NCBI GenBank assembly: GCA_001790515.1
Contig: MGCS01000010.1
Location: forward strand, 1-64,000
Length of the DNA: 64,000 bases
Direction: 5' to 3'
From: Candidatus Saccharibacteria bacterium RIFCSPHIGHO2_12_FULL_44_22
GTDB taxonomy: Bacteria > Patescibacteriota > Saccharimonadia > Saccharimonadales > Saccharimonadaceae
Shown in pieces: positions 56,519 to 64,000 of the stretch. Each line of letters begins with the position of its first letter. Position 1 is the first letter of the stretch. Both the position numbers and the translations under genes were made by a program. The notes below the pieces were generated by a model that worked only from the letters and a program-made list of their open reading frames with translations, did no database searches and was not told the origin of the DNA.

Positions 56519-56558
56519 CGTTAATCTATTACTAGCGTATACTAGTAATAGATTAACG
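56519..56558. repeat. Perfect 17-bp-arm inverted repeat upstream of gnd
   Basis: CGTTAATCTATTACTAG (56519-56535) pairs perfectly with its complement at 56542-56558 around CGTATA. It ends 2 nt before the GGAGG of gnd. AT-rich, no T tract. Could be an operator, a leader hairpin or a recombination site. Confidence 0.75.
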
Positions 56559-56570
56559 ACGGAGGATTCT

Positions 56571-57479
56571 ATGAAAATTGCTATTTCTGGCCTAGGGCGA
56601 ATGGGCGGACAAATTGCCAAAAAACTGCATGACAACGGACACGAGGTCATTGCGCACAATCGCAGTCCCGAAAAGGTTGACGAAGCCAAAACGTATGGCG
56701 CAACGCCAGCCTATACCGACCAAGAAGTGATCGATGCATTTGGCAGTGATCAAGTCGTACTATGGATTATGCTGCCAGCAGATATTATCGATGCAAAGAT
56801 TGATGAGTGGCTAACGATTCTGCCTGCGGGAAGTATTGTCATTGATGGCGGTAACAGCGACTATCGGGGTGATGCGGCACGTGCAGAGCGTGTTCGCGCA
56901 GCCGGTAGCGAACTGATGGATATTGGGACAAGTGGCGGTGTTCATGGCCTTGCGAACGGGTTCTCTATGATGGTCGGCGGTGATGCTTCGGCGTACCAAG
57001 CCGTCTCGCCTGCCCTCGACACGCTGGCGGCTCCGCGTGGTGGTCATGAACATTTTGGCGTCACTGGTACCGGTCACTTTGTTAAAATGGTTCACAATGC
57101 CATCGAATACGGCATGATGCAATCGCTTGCCGAAGGCTATCGTGTGCTCCGCGAAGGGCCATACAAAGAGCTCGACCTGGCAAAAGCCGGTGATATTTGG
57201 CAGCAATCGAGTGTCGTCACCAGCTGGTTGAACGACTTGACACGGCAAGCACTTCACGAAAATCCAAACATGGATGGAATCAGTGGTGTTGTTGCCGAAT
57301 CAGGCGAAGCTCGATGGACGCTCGAAACAGCACAAGCATCCGGTATCCCGATGCCTGCAATTCAAGCATCGTTTGATGTTCGCCTCGCTTCTCAGCAAGG
57401 TCAAGTCGACTTCTCAACAAAATTGCTCGCAGCAATGCGAGCAAAATTTGGTGGTCACGATATTAACGGTATTCAGTAG
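56571..57479 (+). CDS. gnd: 6-phosphogluconate dehydrogenase (decarboxylating, short type)
   Basis: 302 residues from ATG 56571, following GGAGG with 5-nt spacing. NAD(P) motif GLGRMG (7-12), IDGGNSDYRGD substrate block and GHFVKMVHNAIEYGMMQ with catalytic Lys. Length is the GndA/YqeC type of about 300 residues, not the 470-residue dimer enzyme. It converts 6-phosphogluconate to ribulose 5-phosphate, giving NAD(P)H. The upstream inverted repeat suggests regulated expression. An in-frame ATG at 56484 is rejected because it would include the repeat. Confidence 0.9.
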   Translation: MKIAISGLGRMGGQIAKKLHDNGHEVIAHNRSPEKVDEAKTYGATPAYTDQEVIDAFGSDQVVLWIMLPADIIDAKIDEWLTILPAGSIVIDGGNSDYRGDAARAERVRAAGSELMDIGTSGGVHGLANGFSMMVGGDASAYQAVSPALDTLAAPRGGHEHFGVTGTGHFVKMVHNAIEYGMMQSLAEGYRVLREGPYKELDLAKAGDIWQQSSVVTSWLNDLTRQALHENPNMDGISGVVAESGEARWTLETAQASGIPMPAIQASFDVRLASQQGQVDFSTKLLAAMRAKFGGHDINGIQ

Positions 57480-58421
57480 CTAATAGTTGCAGCTTGCTAA
57501 CTCGTCGTCGTGAGCAAACGCTGCTGCCCTTTGCTCTGGAGTGCCGTGGTTCATGTCGTCTTCTCCGGCGCTTAAATTTGCCATATATTCAGCACCGCGC
57601 GCTGTTTCGGCTGCATCTGAATACCCCATTCGCTCGCTCCAGAGTGCTTGAACACCAGCTGCACAGTCAGATCGCTGTTCGTATGGGAATGGTGAGCTGT
57701 CGCTCATTGGATCACCTGATGTCATCGATTTCAGTAGGGTTGTAGAAACGTTCTCTCCCTCGTTCTCTTGAACGGTATGATTCCATTCATGAGCAACAAG
57801 CCACTTATACTCTTCTGCTTTTGGCGGTTCTTTCATAAGGTCGGGGTTTGTCAAAAAAACTGTATTGTCGCAGGCATGATCGCCGATAATTGGTGCGTAT
57901 CCACAAAAATCAGTTGGATTTTCTGGATTTACCGATACCCCGACTCCTAGTGATGGACTAAGGACGGTTGTTGCGTGTATGTATTCATCGCCCTGCACTT
58001 CTTGGTAAAACTGTTCTGTCTGCCCAACGGCACACTGGATGTCAGCATAGCTAGAGCTATTCGGAGATTCGCAGGCGTCAAGATCGCCTGGGACTACTTC
58101 GGGGACGAATGTATAGACGGTGTTTTCAATGTTGTTTGTTACATCTCCGATGAGCTGTTGCTGTTCGGGTGTCGTCTGTTCAAGACTTGTGTTAATAGCT
58201 GCGGTGAGCTCGGGCGGCAGCATACTTTCTAGTTGCATTGCTGAACCTGGATTCAACTGGTCGATATTCAATTCCTCTGCATTTGCTGAAGCGTGGCTAC
58301 CCAAGAATGCTGCGCTGCCAAATCCAACAAGTACAGCTGCGCGGCCTAATAAGCGACGTACATTGAACGTACTTGATTCTGTTTCAGCTGTGCGACTTTT
58401 CCTAAATTCGAATGATTTCAT
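57480..58421 (-). CDS. Secreted zinc metallopeptidase (YpfJ-like)
   Basis: 313 residues from ATG 58421, 6 nt after a TATACT box. A signal peptide (about 20-42, ending in ASANA) leads to a mature domain with HEWNH (HExxH zinc site) followed by a QRSDCAAGVQALW helix, the pattern of the YpfJ neutral zinc metallopeptidase family (PF04228). Several cysteines suggest disulfides. It probably cuts extracellular or host-surface protein. A longer start (58502) would include the promoter. Confidence 0.8.
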   Translation of the reverse strand: MKSFEFRKSRTAETESSTFNVRRLLGRAAVLVGFGSAAFLGSHASANAEELNIDQLNPGSAMQLESMLPPELTAAINTSLEQTTPEQQQLIGDVTNNIENTVYTFVPEVVPGDLDACESPNSSSYADIQCAVGQTEQFYQEVQGDEYIHATTVLSPSLGVGVSVNPENPTDFCGYAPIIGDHACDNTVFLTNPDLMKEPPKAEEYKWLVAHEWNHTVQENEGENVSTTLLKSMTSGDPMSDSSPFPYEQRSDCAAGVQALWSERMGYSDAAETARGAEYMANLSAGEDDMNHGTPEQRAAAFAHDDELASCNY

Positions 58422-58473
58422 ACTTACAGTATAGCATAAGTACAATAAAATGTCAATACTGTCAACTGCGATA

Positions 58474-59079
58474 CTATCTAGATTGTAATGCGTCAAGGGC
58501 AACGGCCATTGCCGCCCACACCCGCCAATCGGTTGCCTGATATGTTGTATCTTTCATTTCTAATCTGTAATGATCACGGAATACTGTCGTTTTGATATAT
58601 TTGCCTACTTCACCGTTGTCATTGTCCACGAATACAAAGTGATATCGAAAGAAGTTTAGTACAATGTCGAATATGTCACCGATAAACGGTATAAATCCGA
58701 CAAAGCGGCGGAGTACCGCGAGTGTTTTATTGCTTTCTGATACGGTTACAACGACTGAATCATCAGTATTCAGGACATTCCAGGTGCTATTGAGTAGCGA
58801 TGCGCCAAACTGCTTTTTGAATGCGCCTATTAAAGTGTCATTGGCATCTTCGACGAAGTATTTGCCATGAATATCCATGACCTTTTCGGCACGGAATTGA
58901 AATAATTTGGTTGTTTTGAATTCATCACTAAAGAATTCAATCTTTTCTTTGATCGCAAGTCGGCGTTGCTGAGCGAACGCCACCATCTCGGTTTTGTTGC
59001 CATCTGTATCTGTAGCGTAGATTTCGTAACGGTTGACGAATGCGGTAATCTTTTGTTCGACAATAAGGTGTGGGGTCAT
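58474..59079 (-). CDS. LURP-one-like (tubby C-terminal fold) protein
   Basis: 201 residues from ATG 59079. Beta-rich repeats YEIYATDTDGNKTEMVAF and VMDIHGKYFVEDAND followed by LIGAFKKQFG match the LURP-one/DUF567 fold, which is related to phospholipid scramblases. Membrane association is possible (FVGFIPFIGDIFDIVLNFF hydrophobic stretch). Two earlier ATGs (59091 and 59112) exist, but TATGAT sits upstream of 59079. Function unknown. Confidence 0.6.
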   Translation of the reverse strand: MTPHLIVEQKITAFVNRYEIYATDTDGNKTEMVAFAQQRRLAIKEKIEFFSDEFKTTKLFQFRAEKVMDIHGKYFVEDANDTLIGAFKKQFGASLLNSTWNVLNTDDSVVVTVSESNKTLAVLRRFVGFIPFIGDIFDIVLNFFRYHFVFVDNDNGEVGKYIKTTVFRDHYRLEMKDTTYQATDWRVWAAMAVALDALQSR

Positions 59080-59232
59080 AGTATTTATCATATCATGGTG
59101 TAATGAAAGCATATGTGGTATAATCCGTACAATTCAATATACATTCGTATATCCCTTGCCTATTGAATCGCACCTTGTCTGGGGTGTTGATTTGTGCCCT
59201 AGGCGGTTTCTTTAACTAAAAAGAGGTAAAAA

Positions 59233-60366
59233 ATGCTCAAAAATGCTGAAACATTCAGTGAGTCGCGTTTTAATAAAATCAAGACCATATCTGCAATTGC
59301 GGCAATTGCCCTTGTAGGCGTCATGCACGCTGGGTCACCGGCATCTGCCGAAGTAACGATCTATTCCGGTGGGACGTGGGATAAGCATTCCGCTGGCAGC
59401 GCGGGACAAACCGAAGTACCCGATGTTCGCATCGAAAAGCCTGCCGAACCACCTATCATCGGTGCAATGCCGATGCTACAGAGTGTCGATGCTGGATCAA
59501 CGAGTGTGACCGAAGCACTTGACCGAGCACCCGACGATGAATCGATGACTGTGACGGGGTATTCTGCCGGTGCAGTAGAGGTGCGCCATGCACTACAAAC
59601 CAGCAATAGTACTACGGATCGTGTGACAGAAGTAAGATTACCAGGTGATCCATGTGCTCGAAACGGGATACTACGATTAGCTGAGGCGCAAATGCTGACG
59701 GGTACATCGTGTGGAGCAGATATGCAGTTAAATCCTACAGCGACAGTGACGGAATTTGGCTATCAACAGGATCCTATTTTTAATATGCCACACATGCCAG
59801 CGAATTTAGCCCAGGCTGCAAACATGTTGGCTGGCTATTACAACGCAAAGCAAGGTCATGGAAGTTATGATTATCTTGATCCAGACACCGTCGACCCAAG
59901 TCGAAAAACGGTAGTTGTGAACGGAAACGTCCATACGGTGACATTAAAGAACGACACGTCTGCATCGGTGCAATATCTACGAGAACATGGCATATTTCCA
60001 TCTGTCGCGGATGAATCAGCTATCAACGCCATGGTCGGTTTTACAGATGAAGTTGTACCGGTCACTCCCTCGCCATCCGAAGTGCCTGCTGCTGTGACGC
60101 CGGTATCTGCGAACATTGAGCCGTCGCAGGTCGTCGCTCCGGAAGCTCCACAATACCGACCACCAGAGGTTGCAGCGGCGTTGAGTTGGGTTGATATCTC
60201 TGCTAGTTCGGTAGACGTGGCTATCGAATCATATGCCGCCGATGTTGAGCGGGTGGTTCCAGCGGCCGCGCCACAGATCACACAAGTAGCTATTCAGGCA
60301 CATGAAGCAGTGGCTAATGCGCAGCAGCAAGCAAACCAGTTCCTGGCTCAATTTGCGCCACGATAA
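59233..60366 (+). CDS. Secreted PE-PPE-like serine hydrolase
   Basis: 377 residues. Signal peptide (about 17-39, cut near PASAE). The exported body begins with a VTIYSGGTWDKHS oxyanion-like strand, has nucleophile VTGYSAGAV near residue 117 and a NGNVHTVTL stretch, then a Pro/Ala/Val-rich tail (about 275-377) that may be a stalk or wall-spanning region. It resembles the PE-PPE hydrolase domain, best known in mycobacteria. The SD is AAAGAGG with 5 nt to ATG; a TATAAT lies 109 nt upstream. Confidence 0.65.
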   Translation: MLKNAETFSESRFNKIKTISAIAAIALVGVMHAGSPASAEVTIYSGGTWDKHSAGSAGQTEVPDVRIEKPAEPPIIGAMPMLQSVDAGSTSVTEALDRAPDDESMTVTGYSAGAVEVRHALQTSNSTTDRVTEVRLPGDPCARNGILRLAEAQMLTGTSCGADMQLNPTATVTEFGYQQDPIFNMPHMPANLAQAANMLAGYYNAKQGHGSYDYLDPDTVDPSRKTVVVNGNVHTVTLKNDTSASVQYLREHGIFPSVADESAINAMVGFTDEVVPVTPSPSEVPAAVTPVSANIEPSQVVAPEAPQYRPPEVAAALSWVDISASSVDVAIESYAADVERVVPAAAPQITQVAIQAHEAVANAQQQANQFLAQFAPR

Positions 60367-60383
60367 CAGATAAATACAGTTTA

Positions 60384-60413
60384 TGAATACCCTTCAGTAA
60401 TGGAGGGTATTTT
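60384..60413 (+). terminator. Terminator of the 59233 gene
   Basis: ATACCCT and AGGGTAT pair around CTTCAGTAATGG-like loop bases and are followed by TTTTG. Confidence 0.7.
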
Positions 60414-60438
60414 GTAGTATAAATATAACATAAGAGTA

Positions 60439-60467
60439 TTTACAAATAAGCAAAAGTGTGATATAAT
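60439..60467 (+). promoter_or_regulatory. Promoter and structured leader of the 60565 gene
   Basis: TTTACA (60439-60444), 17 bp, TATAAT (60462-60467). The roughly 90-nt leader that follows holds CCGCTC/GAGTGG and GAGGC/GCCTC hairpins before the AAGGTGAG site. Confidence 0.8.
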
Positions 60468-60564
60468 GCAAGTATGTTGAAAGCCGCTCAATGAGTGGTA
60501 CGAAGGCAGTCCGGAGGCACCCGCCTCAGGATAACAACTCAGAATAGAAAGTAAGGTGAGTTCC

Positions 60565-61944
60565 GTGAAGACACGGAGACGAAACTGGCTGCAACGCAGC
60601 ACGATCATCATGGGTATTATTGCCCTATTGATGACGGCACTTCAGCTGTTTGGCGCAAGTACGGCATCCGCCGCAACTCCCGAACAGATGATCATGGGCA
60701 TGTTCAAGTCGGGGGATGCAAGTAGTATCGCTTCGGCACTCATGCCGAAGACAACGCCGGTTGCTTCCGCAGTTGCTGGCGTAACGCCAACACCTGCGGC
60801 ACTTGCTACGCGTGGTCCCACAACGTACTATGTTGCTGGAACCGGTGGAGGCCAAGACAGTCCCGCTGTGCATACGGACAAAGGAACCTACGTAGTTTCT
60901 CCGTACCCGGCTAGTATTTTGCCGGGACCGATCATGGGTCCGTATTCCTACGGGGATTCGGTTCAGATCGGTGCAGCACAAGCGGTCGCCAACTCCAAAG
61001 TAAATCCCCAGCCCGTCAACGAGTTCAATGGCCACAGCCAAGGAGCTTCAGCGGCATGGGAAGCAGCGGCAAAAGATGGACAGGCGTCGCACATTACTGC
61101 AACAGGTACGCCGACCAACCCGGGAACGGGATTTGTGTCGGTTATGCCGAGTAACCTGTTCATCACCGATGTCGGTACGCCATCAGAGTTGGCACCCGAA
61201 GATTCGGCTGATCTCTACAATCTTTCCGGAGATTGCTGGGGAAATATGCCTGATTTCCGCAACGTGCTTTCGCTGATTGCGTGCATTCCGTCGACTATCG
61301 ATACCCATTACAATCAGGGTGAAGGTGGTTACGGCACGTTCAAGGAGGACGAAGTTTACAAGTCCGCCCCGAACATCACGCAACACGTGCAGTATACCGA
61401 GAATGGCCTTGTCCTGATCGGTCAGCAGTTGAATCCCAACCTGCCAGAGGATCAGAAGCAGATGCTTCGAGATCTTGCTCCTCAGGGTCGCCCGGGCGTT
61501 CAGTCCGGACCGACACTTCGTGAACTCACCGACCCAGTCGGTATGGTTCAGGATGCAGTTGAAGGTGCGCTCACACAGGCACCTGCCGCAGTCAACAATG
61601 ATGCATCCGTAGCGCCGGCAAACCCGGTCGCAGCGATTGCAGAAGTTGCCGCTCCTCTGATGGAGCAGTTTGCTGCACAGGCTCCACCCGAGGTTCAGCA
61701 GTTTGTTGCTCCGATCGTGGAGCAGTGGTCGGCTCCCGAGCCTACGTACACAGCGCAGCAGCAGTACTCCGCACCTGCGCCCGTTCAGGACTTCGTTCAG
61801 AATGTCCAGACCCAGGTTCAGGATGTGGTTGCATCGTTCGCGACGCCTGCAGTTGGCAATGTCAATGCAGCTCCCGCTGCACCCGCAATGCCGGCACTTC
61901 CCGACCTCGGCGCACTTGCCGCTTCCTTCATGGGAGGCGTCTAA
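60565..61944 (+). CDS. Secreted PE-PPE-like serine hydrolase with long Pro/Ala/Gln tail
   Basis: 459 residues from GTG 60565 (AAGGTGAG, 6-nt spacing). An earlier GTG at 60556 is weaker. Signal peptide (about 11-36, ending ASTASA). The catalytic body has TTYYVAGTGGGQDSP, nucleophile FNGHSQGAS near residue 162 and an Asp/Thr region after it. The C-terminal third (about 330-459) is Ala/Pro/Gln-rich with no fold seen. Related by layout to the 59233 protein. GC-rich codons and a long leader set it apart. Confidence 0.65.
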   Translation: MKTRRRNWLQRSTIIMGIIALLMTALQLFGASTASAATPEQMIMGMFKSGDASSIASALMPKTTPVASAVAGVTPTPAALATRGPTTYYVAGTGGGQDSPAVHTDKGTYVVSPYPASILPGPIMGPYSYGDSVQIGAAQAVANSKVNPQPVNEFNGHSQGASAAWEAAAKDGQASHITATGTPTNPGTGFVSVMPSNLFITDVGTPSELAPEDSADLYNLSGDCWGNMPDFRNVLSLIACIPSTIDTHYNQGEGGYGTFKEDEVYKSAPNITQHVQYTENGLVLIGQQLNPNLPEDQKQMLRDLAPQGRPGVQSGPTLRELTDPVGMVQDAVEGALTQAPAAVNNDASVAPANPVAAIAEVAAPLMEQFAAQAPPEVQQFVAPIVEQWSAPEPTYTAQQQYSAPAPVQDFVQNVQTQVQDVVASFATPAVGNVNAAPAAPAMPALPDLGALAASFMGGV

Positions 61945-62335
61945 TAGTCGAGTGCTAGATCAAGTTCAACTTCATCAGTTGGCGACTGTTTCCCGTATCT
62001 GTTTCGACAGGTGCCTGATTCACGCAGCTGAAGTGAGTGGAGCTTGGAACGTCATACGTAAGTGTGACGCAGCAATCCGCGATTTCGTGGTGGAAAGGAT
62101 TCATATAATCCTGACTACGTCCCCGTACCTACGAGGGCACAATCCGCATCGAGTGAAGTAGAATATGGTTCATCTATTGATTGAACCAGCACTGCAGAAT
62201 CTGATTTTTGTCGGTTTTTAAAACCGTCAGACTTCAAATTTTGTAAAACCATTCCACGACACTTCGGTGTAGCTTCAACCCCTGTGGAGTGTTTTACCCT
62301 CCCGCTTTCTATTCTGTACCTTTTTCAACATATGC
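61945..62335 (+). other. Hairpin-rich non-coding stretch
   Basis: About 390 bp without a supported ORF. Inverted repeats include CGTCA/TGACG, CCGCG/CGTGG, GGATT/AATCC, GGTTCA/TGAACC (near 62167) and CGGTTTT/AAAACCG (62212-62226). It may be the 3' tail of the hydrolase transcript or an independent structured RNA; no known RNA family was recognised. Confidence 0.5.
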
Positions 62336-62385
62336 AACCCCGTTTCAGTTTGATGTTTTACGTCACTGGCGGGGTTATTCGCTTT
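62336..62385. terminator. Hairpin terminator ahead of the receiver/kinase gene end
   Basis: AACCCCG (62336-62342) pairs with CGGGGTT (62370-62376), then ATTCGCTTTTT on the plus strand. It separates the hydrolase transcript from the convergent kinase gene. Confidence 0.7.
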
Positions 62386-62396
62386 TTATGGCTTAT

Positions 62397-63539
62397 TTAT
62401 TTTTCAACTTTTTCGGTTAGTGGGGCGTATCGCGGAATTGTCACGGTAAAGGTTGTACCGGATTCAACCTCTGATTTGACTGTAATTTCGCCGTTGTGCA
62501 GACGTATGATCTCATGTGACCAATACAACCCTAGTCCTGTGCCATTCGCTTCGATTGATAAGGGATTTGGTATACGCGAGAATTTTTTGAACAGTCGTCC
62601 CATTTCATCTTTGGCTATGCCAACTCCATGATCTGTAATGGTGACAGTACAAACGTCACGTACTGATTTGGCGTGGATAGAGACGGATGTTTTGGTGCGA
62701 CTGTATTTGTTGGCATTATCGACGATGTTGTTGATCGCAGTGCTAAGATATGTGTAATCAGCGCTTACAATCAGTGGTGTGTCCGGCATGGTGAGTTTCA
62801 AGGTTTGTTTTTTGTCTAAAAACTCTGGTCGCAAATCATTGTCTATTTCTTGCAGTAGCCCGCGAATATCAAACTCTTTGCGGTCTAGTTTGATACGATC
62901 AAGGTCAAGTCGGGCGATTCGTAATATGTCGTTTATGATATCCAGCTGTCGTTCGTTGCTATTGTAGGCGCGATCCAAAAAATCACGTTGCTGTTCGCTG
63001 ATGTCACCGACGAATCCTTGGATGATCATACCGATATATTGTTTGACCGCAGTCGCCGGTGTTCGCAACTGGTGTGACGCTAACGATATAAATTCATCTT
63101 TGGATTCGTTGATCTCTATTAGTTCGCGAACACGCTGTGCCTCCATTTCTTTGCGAGACAGTGAATAGTTCAGCACGCGTGATAATAAATTTGCATCGAA
63201 CCCACCCTTCACTAGATAATCTGCCGTGCCAAGTTTCATCGCTGCTGCTTCGATGTTACGGTCGCCTGCACCTGTCAAGATGATAAAGGGTTGACGTCGT
63301 TCAGATAGGTTAAAATGCTCAAGCAGCTCAAGCCCGGTGTTTTTACCTAGTCGATAGTCGACGAGATAAATATCGTGTTCGTTGTTGGCGATAAGTCGCT
63401 CGGCCTCGTCGATGTCACCAGTCCATTCAAGTGCGAATGGTGATTTTGAGATTTTATCGAACAAGCGCTTGATGATGAAGTAATCGTCTTCATCATCATC
63501 GATCAGGAGGACTCTTTTGTACATCTTATCGCCCGACAT
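62397..63539 (-). CDS. Receiver-histidine kinase hybrid, soluble
   Basis: 380 residues, no membrane helix. An N-terminal receiver (D14-D16, phospho-acceptor D61, K111) is fused to HisKA (H156 in SLASHQLRTP) and HATPase (N-box NNIVDNANKY, DHGVGI, GTGLGLY). Receiver-first kinases act as intermediates in phosphorelays instead of sensing directly. It overlaps the upstream receiver gene by 14 nt, giving a two-gene relay. An ATG at 63524 is an alternative start. Confidence 0.88.
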   Translation of the reverse strand: MSGDKMYKRVLLIDDDEDDYFIIKRLFDKISKSPFALEWTGDIDEAERLIANNEHDIYLVDYRLGKNTGLELLEHFNLSERRQPFIILTGAGDRNIEAAAMKLGTADYLVKGGFDANLLSRVLNYSLSRKEMEAQRVRELIEINESKDEFISLASHQLRTPATAVKQYIGMIIQGFVGDISEQQRDFLDRAYNSNERQLDIINDILRIARLDLDRIKLDRKEFDIRGLLQEIDNDLRPEFLDKKQTLKLTMPDTPLIVSADYTYLSTAINNIVDNANKYSRTKTSVSIHAKSVRDVCTVTITDHGVGIAKDEMGRLFKKFSRIPNPLSIEANGTGLGLYWSHEIIRLHNGEITVKSEVESGTTFTVTIPRYAPLTEKVEK

Positions 63540-63987
63540 GATCTTGCGGGAGCTCCACGATTTCTAGCCAATATTTGCCCAACGTTTGCATCACTTTGAT
63601 CAGGTTATCGAACGTAACAGGCTTGGTAATGAACGAATTGACGCCCAATTGGTACGTTTTATACACGTCTTCTTCGGCCTTTGACGTCGTAAATACGACG
63701 ACGGGAATGCTGCTGAGGTTTGGATCGGATTTGATTTCTTTGAGTGCCTCGCGGCCGTCTTTGCGCGGCATGTTTAGGTCGAGCAATATAATGCCTGGTC
63801 GTTCGAACTCGCTAATATTTGTATACTGACCTTCGTGTCGTAGATATTCAATCAGTTCCTCTCCGTCTTTGACGCGGTGGAGTTTGTTTAGTAGCTTGCT
63901 TTCTGCTAATGCCTTTTTGGTCAGTAAATAGTCATCGTCATCATCGTCAGCCATGACTATTGTGATGTGTGATTTGTTTGCGGTCAT
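63526..63987 (-). CDS. Rcp1-like response regulator, receiver only
   Basis: 153 residues, single receiver with a long acidic run D14-D19, phospho-acceptor D70 in LLDLNMP, T100-T101 and K122 in ITKP. The extended DGEEL and EYLR loop resembles Rcp1-type regulators used by phytochrome-like kinases. The upstream end is near the window edge and its promoter is outside or in the last 13 bases. Coupled to the hybrid kinase by a 14-nt overlap. Confidence 0.88.
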   Translation of the reverse strand: MTANKSHITIVMADDDDDDYLLTKKALAESKLLNKLHRVKDGEELIEYLRHEGQYTNISEFERPGIILLDLNMPRKDGREALKEIKSDPNLSSIPVVVFTTSKAEEDVYKTYQLGVNSFITKPVTFDNLIKVMQTLGKYWLEIVELPQDHVGR

Positions 63988-64000
63988 GATGGTACTCCTT

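Noticed and set aside
61670-62161. 163-codon Arg/Pro-rich frame overlapping the end of the hydrolase
   Set aside because: It is the out-of-frame reading of the Pro/Ala/Gln tail and has no start signals of its own.

Overview
The window looks like a chromosome segment of a Candidatus Saccharibacteria (TM7)-type Patescibacteria/CPR bacterium. This is inferred from gene content: a compact complete F-type ATP synthase operon, many short proteins without recognisable homologues, sortase, PEGA, DUF3048 and DUF4367 envelope proteins, sparse biosynthesis and very little intergenic DNA. Base composition is moderate and the genetic code appears standard. No rRNA and no CRISPR array were seen.

Layout. 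1-1310 is the right end of a mobile element: a large serine recombinase, cut by the window start, whose last codons lie inside a tRNA-Glu gene. 1354-11256 holds envelope and signalling genes (DUF3048 protein, histidine kinase, response regulator, gltX, a GT-C glycosyltransferase, DUF4367 and PEGA proteins, sortase). 11341-15392 holds tRNA-Leu with an unusual flanking repeat, a hypothetical protein, a YjeF-like kinase-fold protein, a guanylate-kinase-like protein, exonuclease III and smpB. 15522-25716 holds a foreign-looking membrane cassette, an MGH1-like glycosidase, an alpha/beta hydrolase, pyrH, three GT4 glycosyltransferases, an ABC-F ATPase and a glutaredoxin. 25919-33963 holds a secreted coiled-coil pair and the atp operon, with an extra small ORF between gamma and beta. 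34031-48872 is accessory DNA: two copies of a structured dispersed repeat, a zeta-class carbonic anhydrase homologue, a secreted GH6 glucanase, a second coiled-coil pair, a Dus enzyme, a tRNA-like element, a UvrD/PD-(D/E)XK helicase-nuclease and a run of small GC-rich single-gene cassettes. 48884-63987 holds an RlmD-type methyltransferase, envelope proteins, a eukaryote-type glycogen branching enzyme, a 6-phosphogluconate dehydrogenase, a zinc metallopeptidase, two secreted PE-PPE-like hydrolases and another receiver/kinase module.

Two gene-expression styles are visible. Many ordinary genes have a TATAAT-like -10 box 6-10 nt upstream of the start codon and no Shine-Dalgarno, so they should be leaderless. 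A second set of mostly small, GC-rich, unknown or secreted genes has a -35 box, in most cases exactly 17 bp from the -10, a 25-95 nt leader often with hairpins, a Shine-Dalgarno, frequent GTG or TTG starts and usually its own hairpin after the stop. The second set looks like independently transcribed cassettes in a leaderless background.

The genes suggest an epibiont that exports many surface and secreted proteins (sortase, lipoprotein, metallopeptidase, PE-PPE-like hydrolases, GH6), builds glycolipids or glycans (GT4 cluster, GT-C enzyme) and handles alpha-glucan (branching enzyme).
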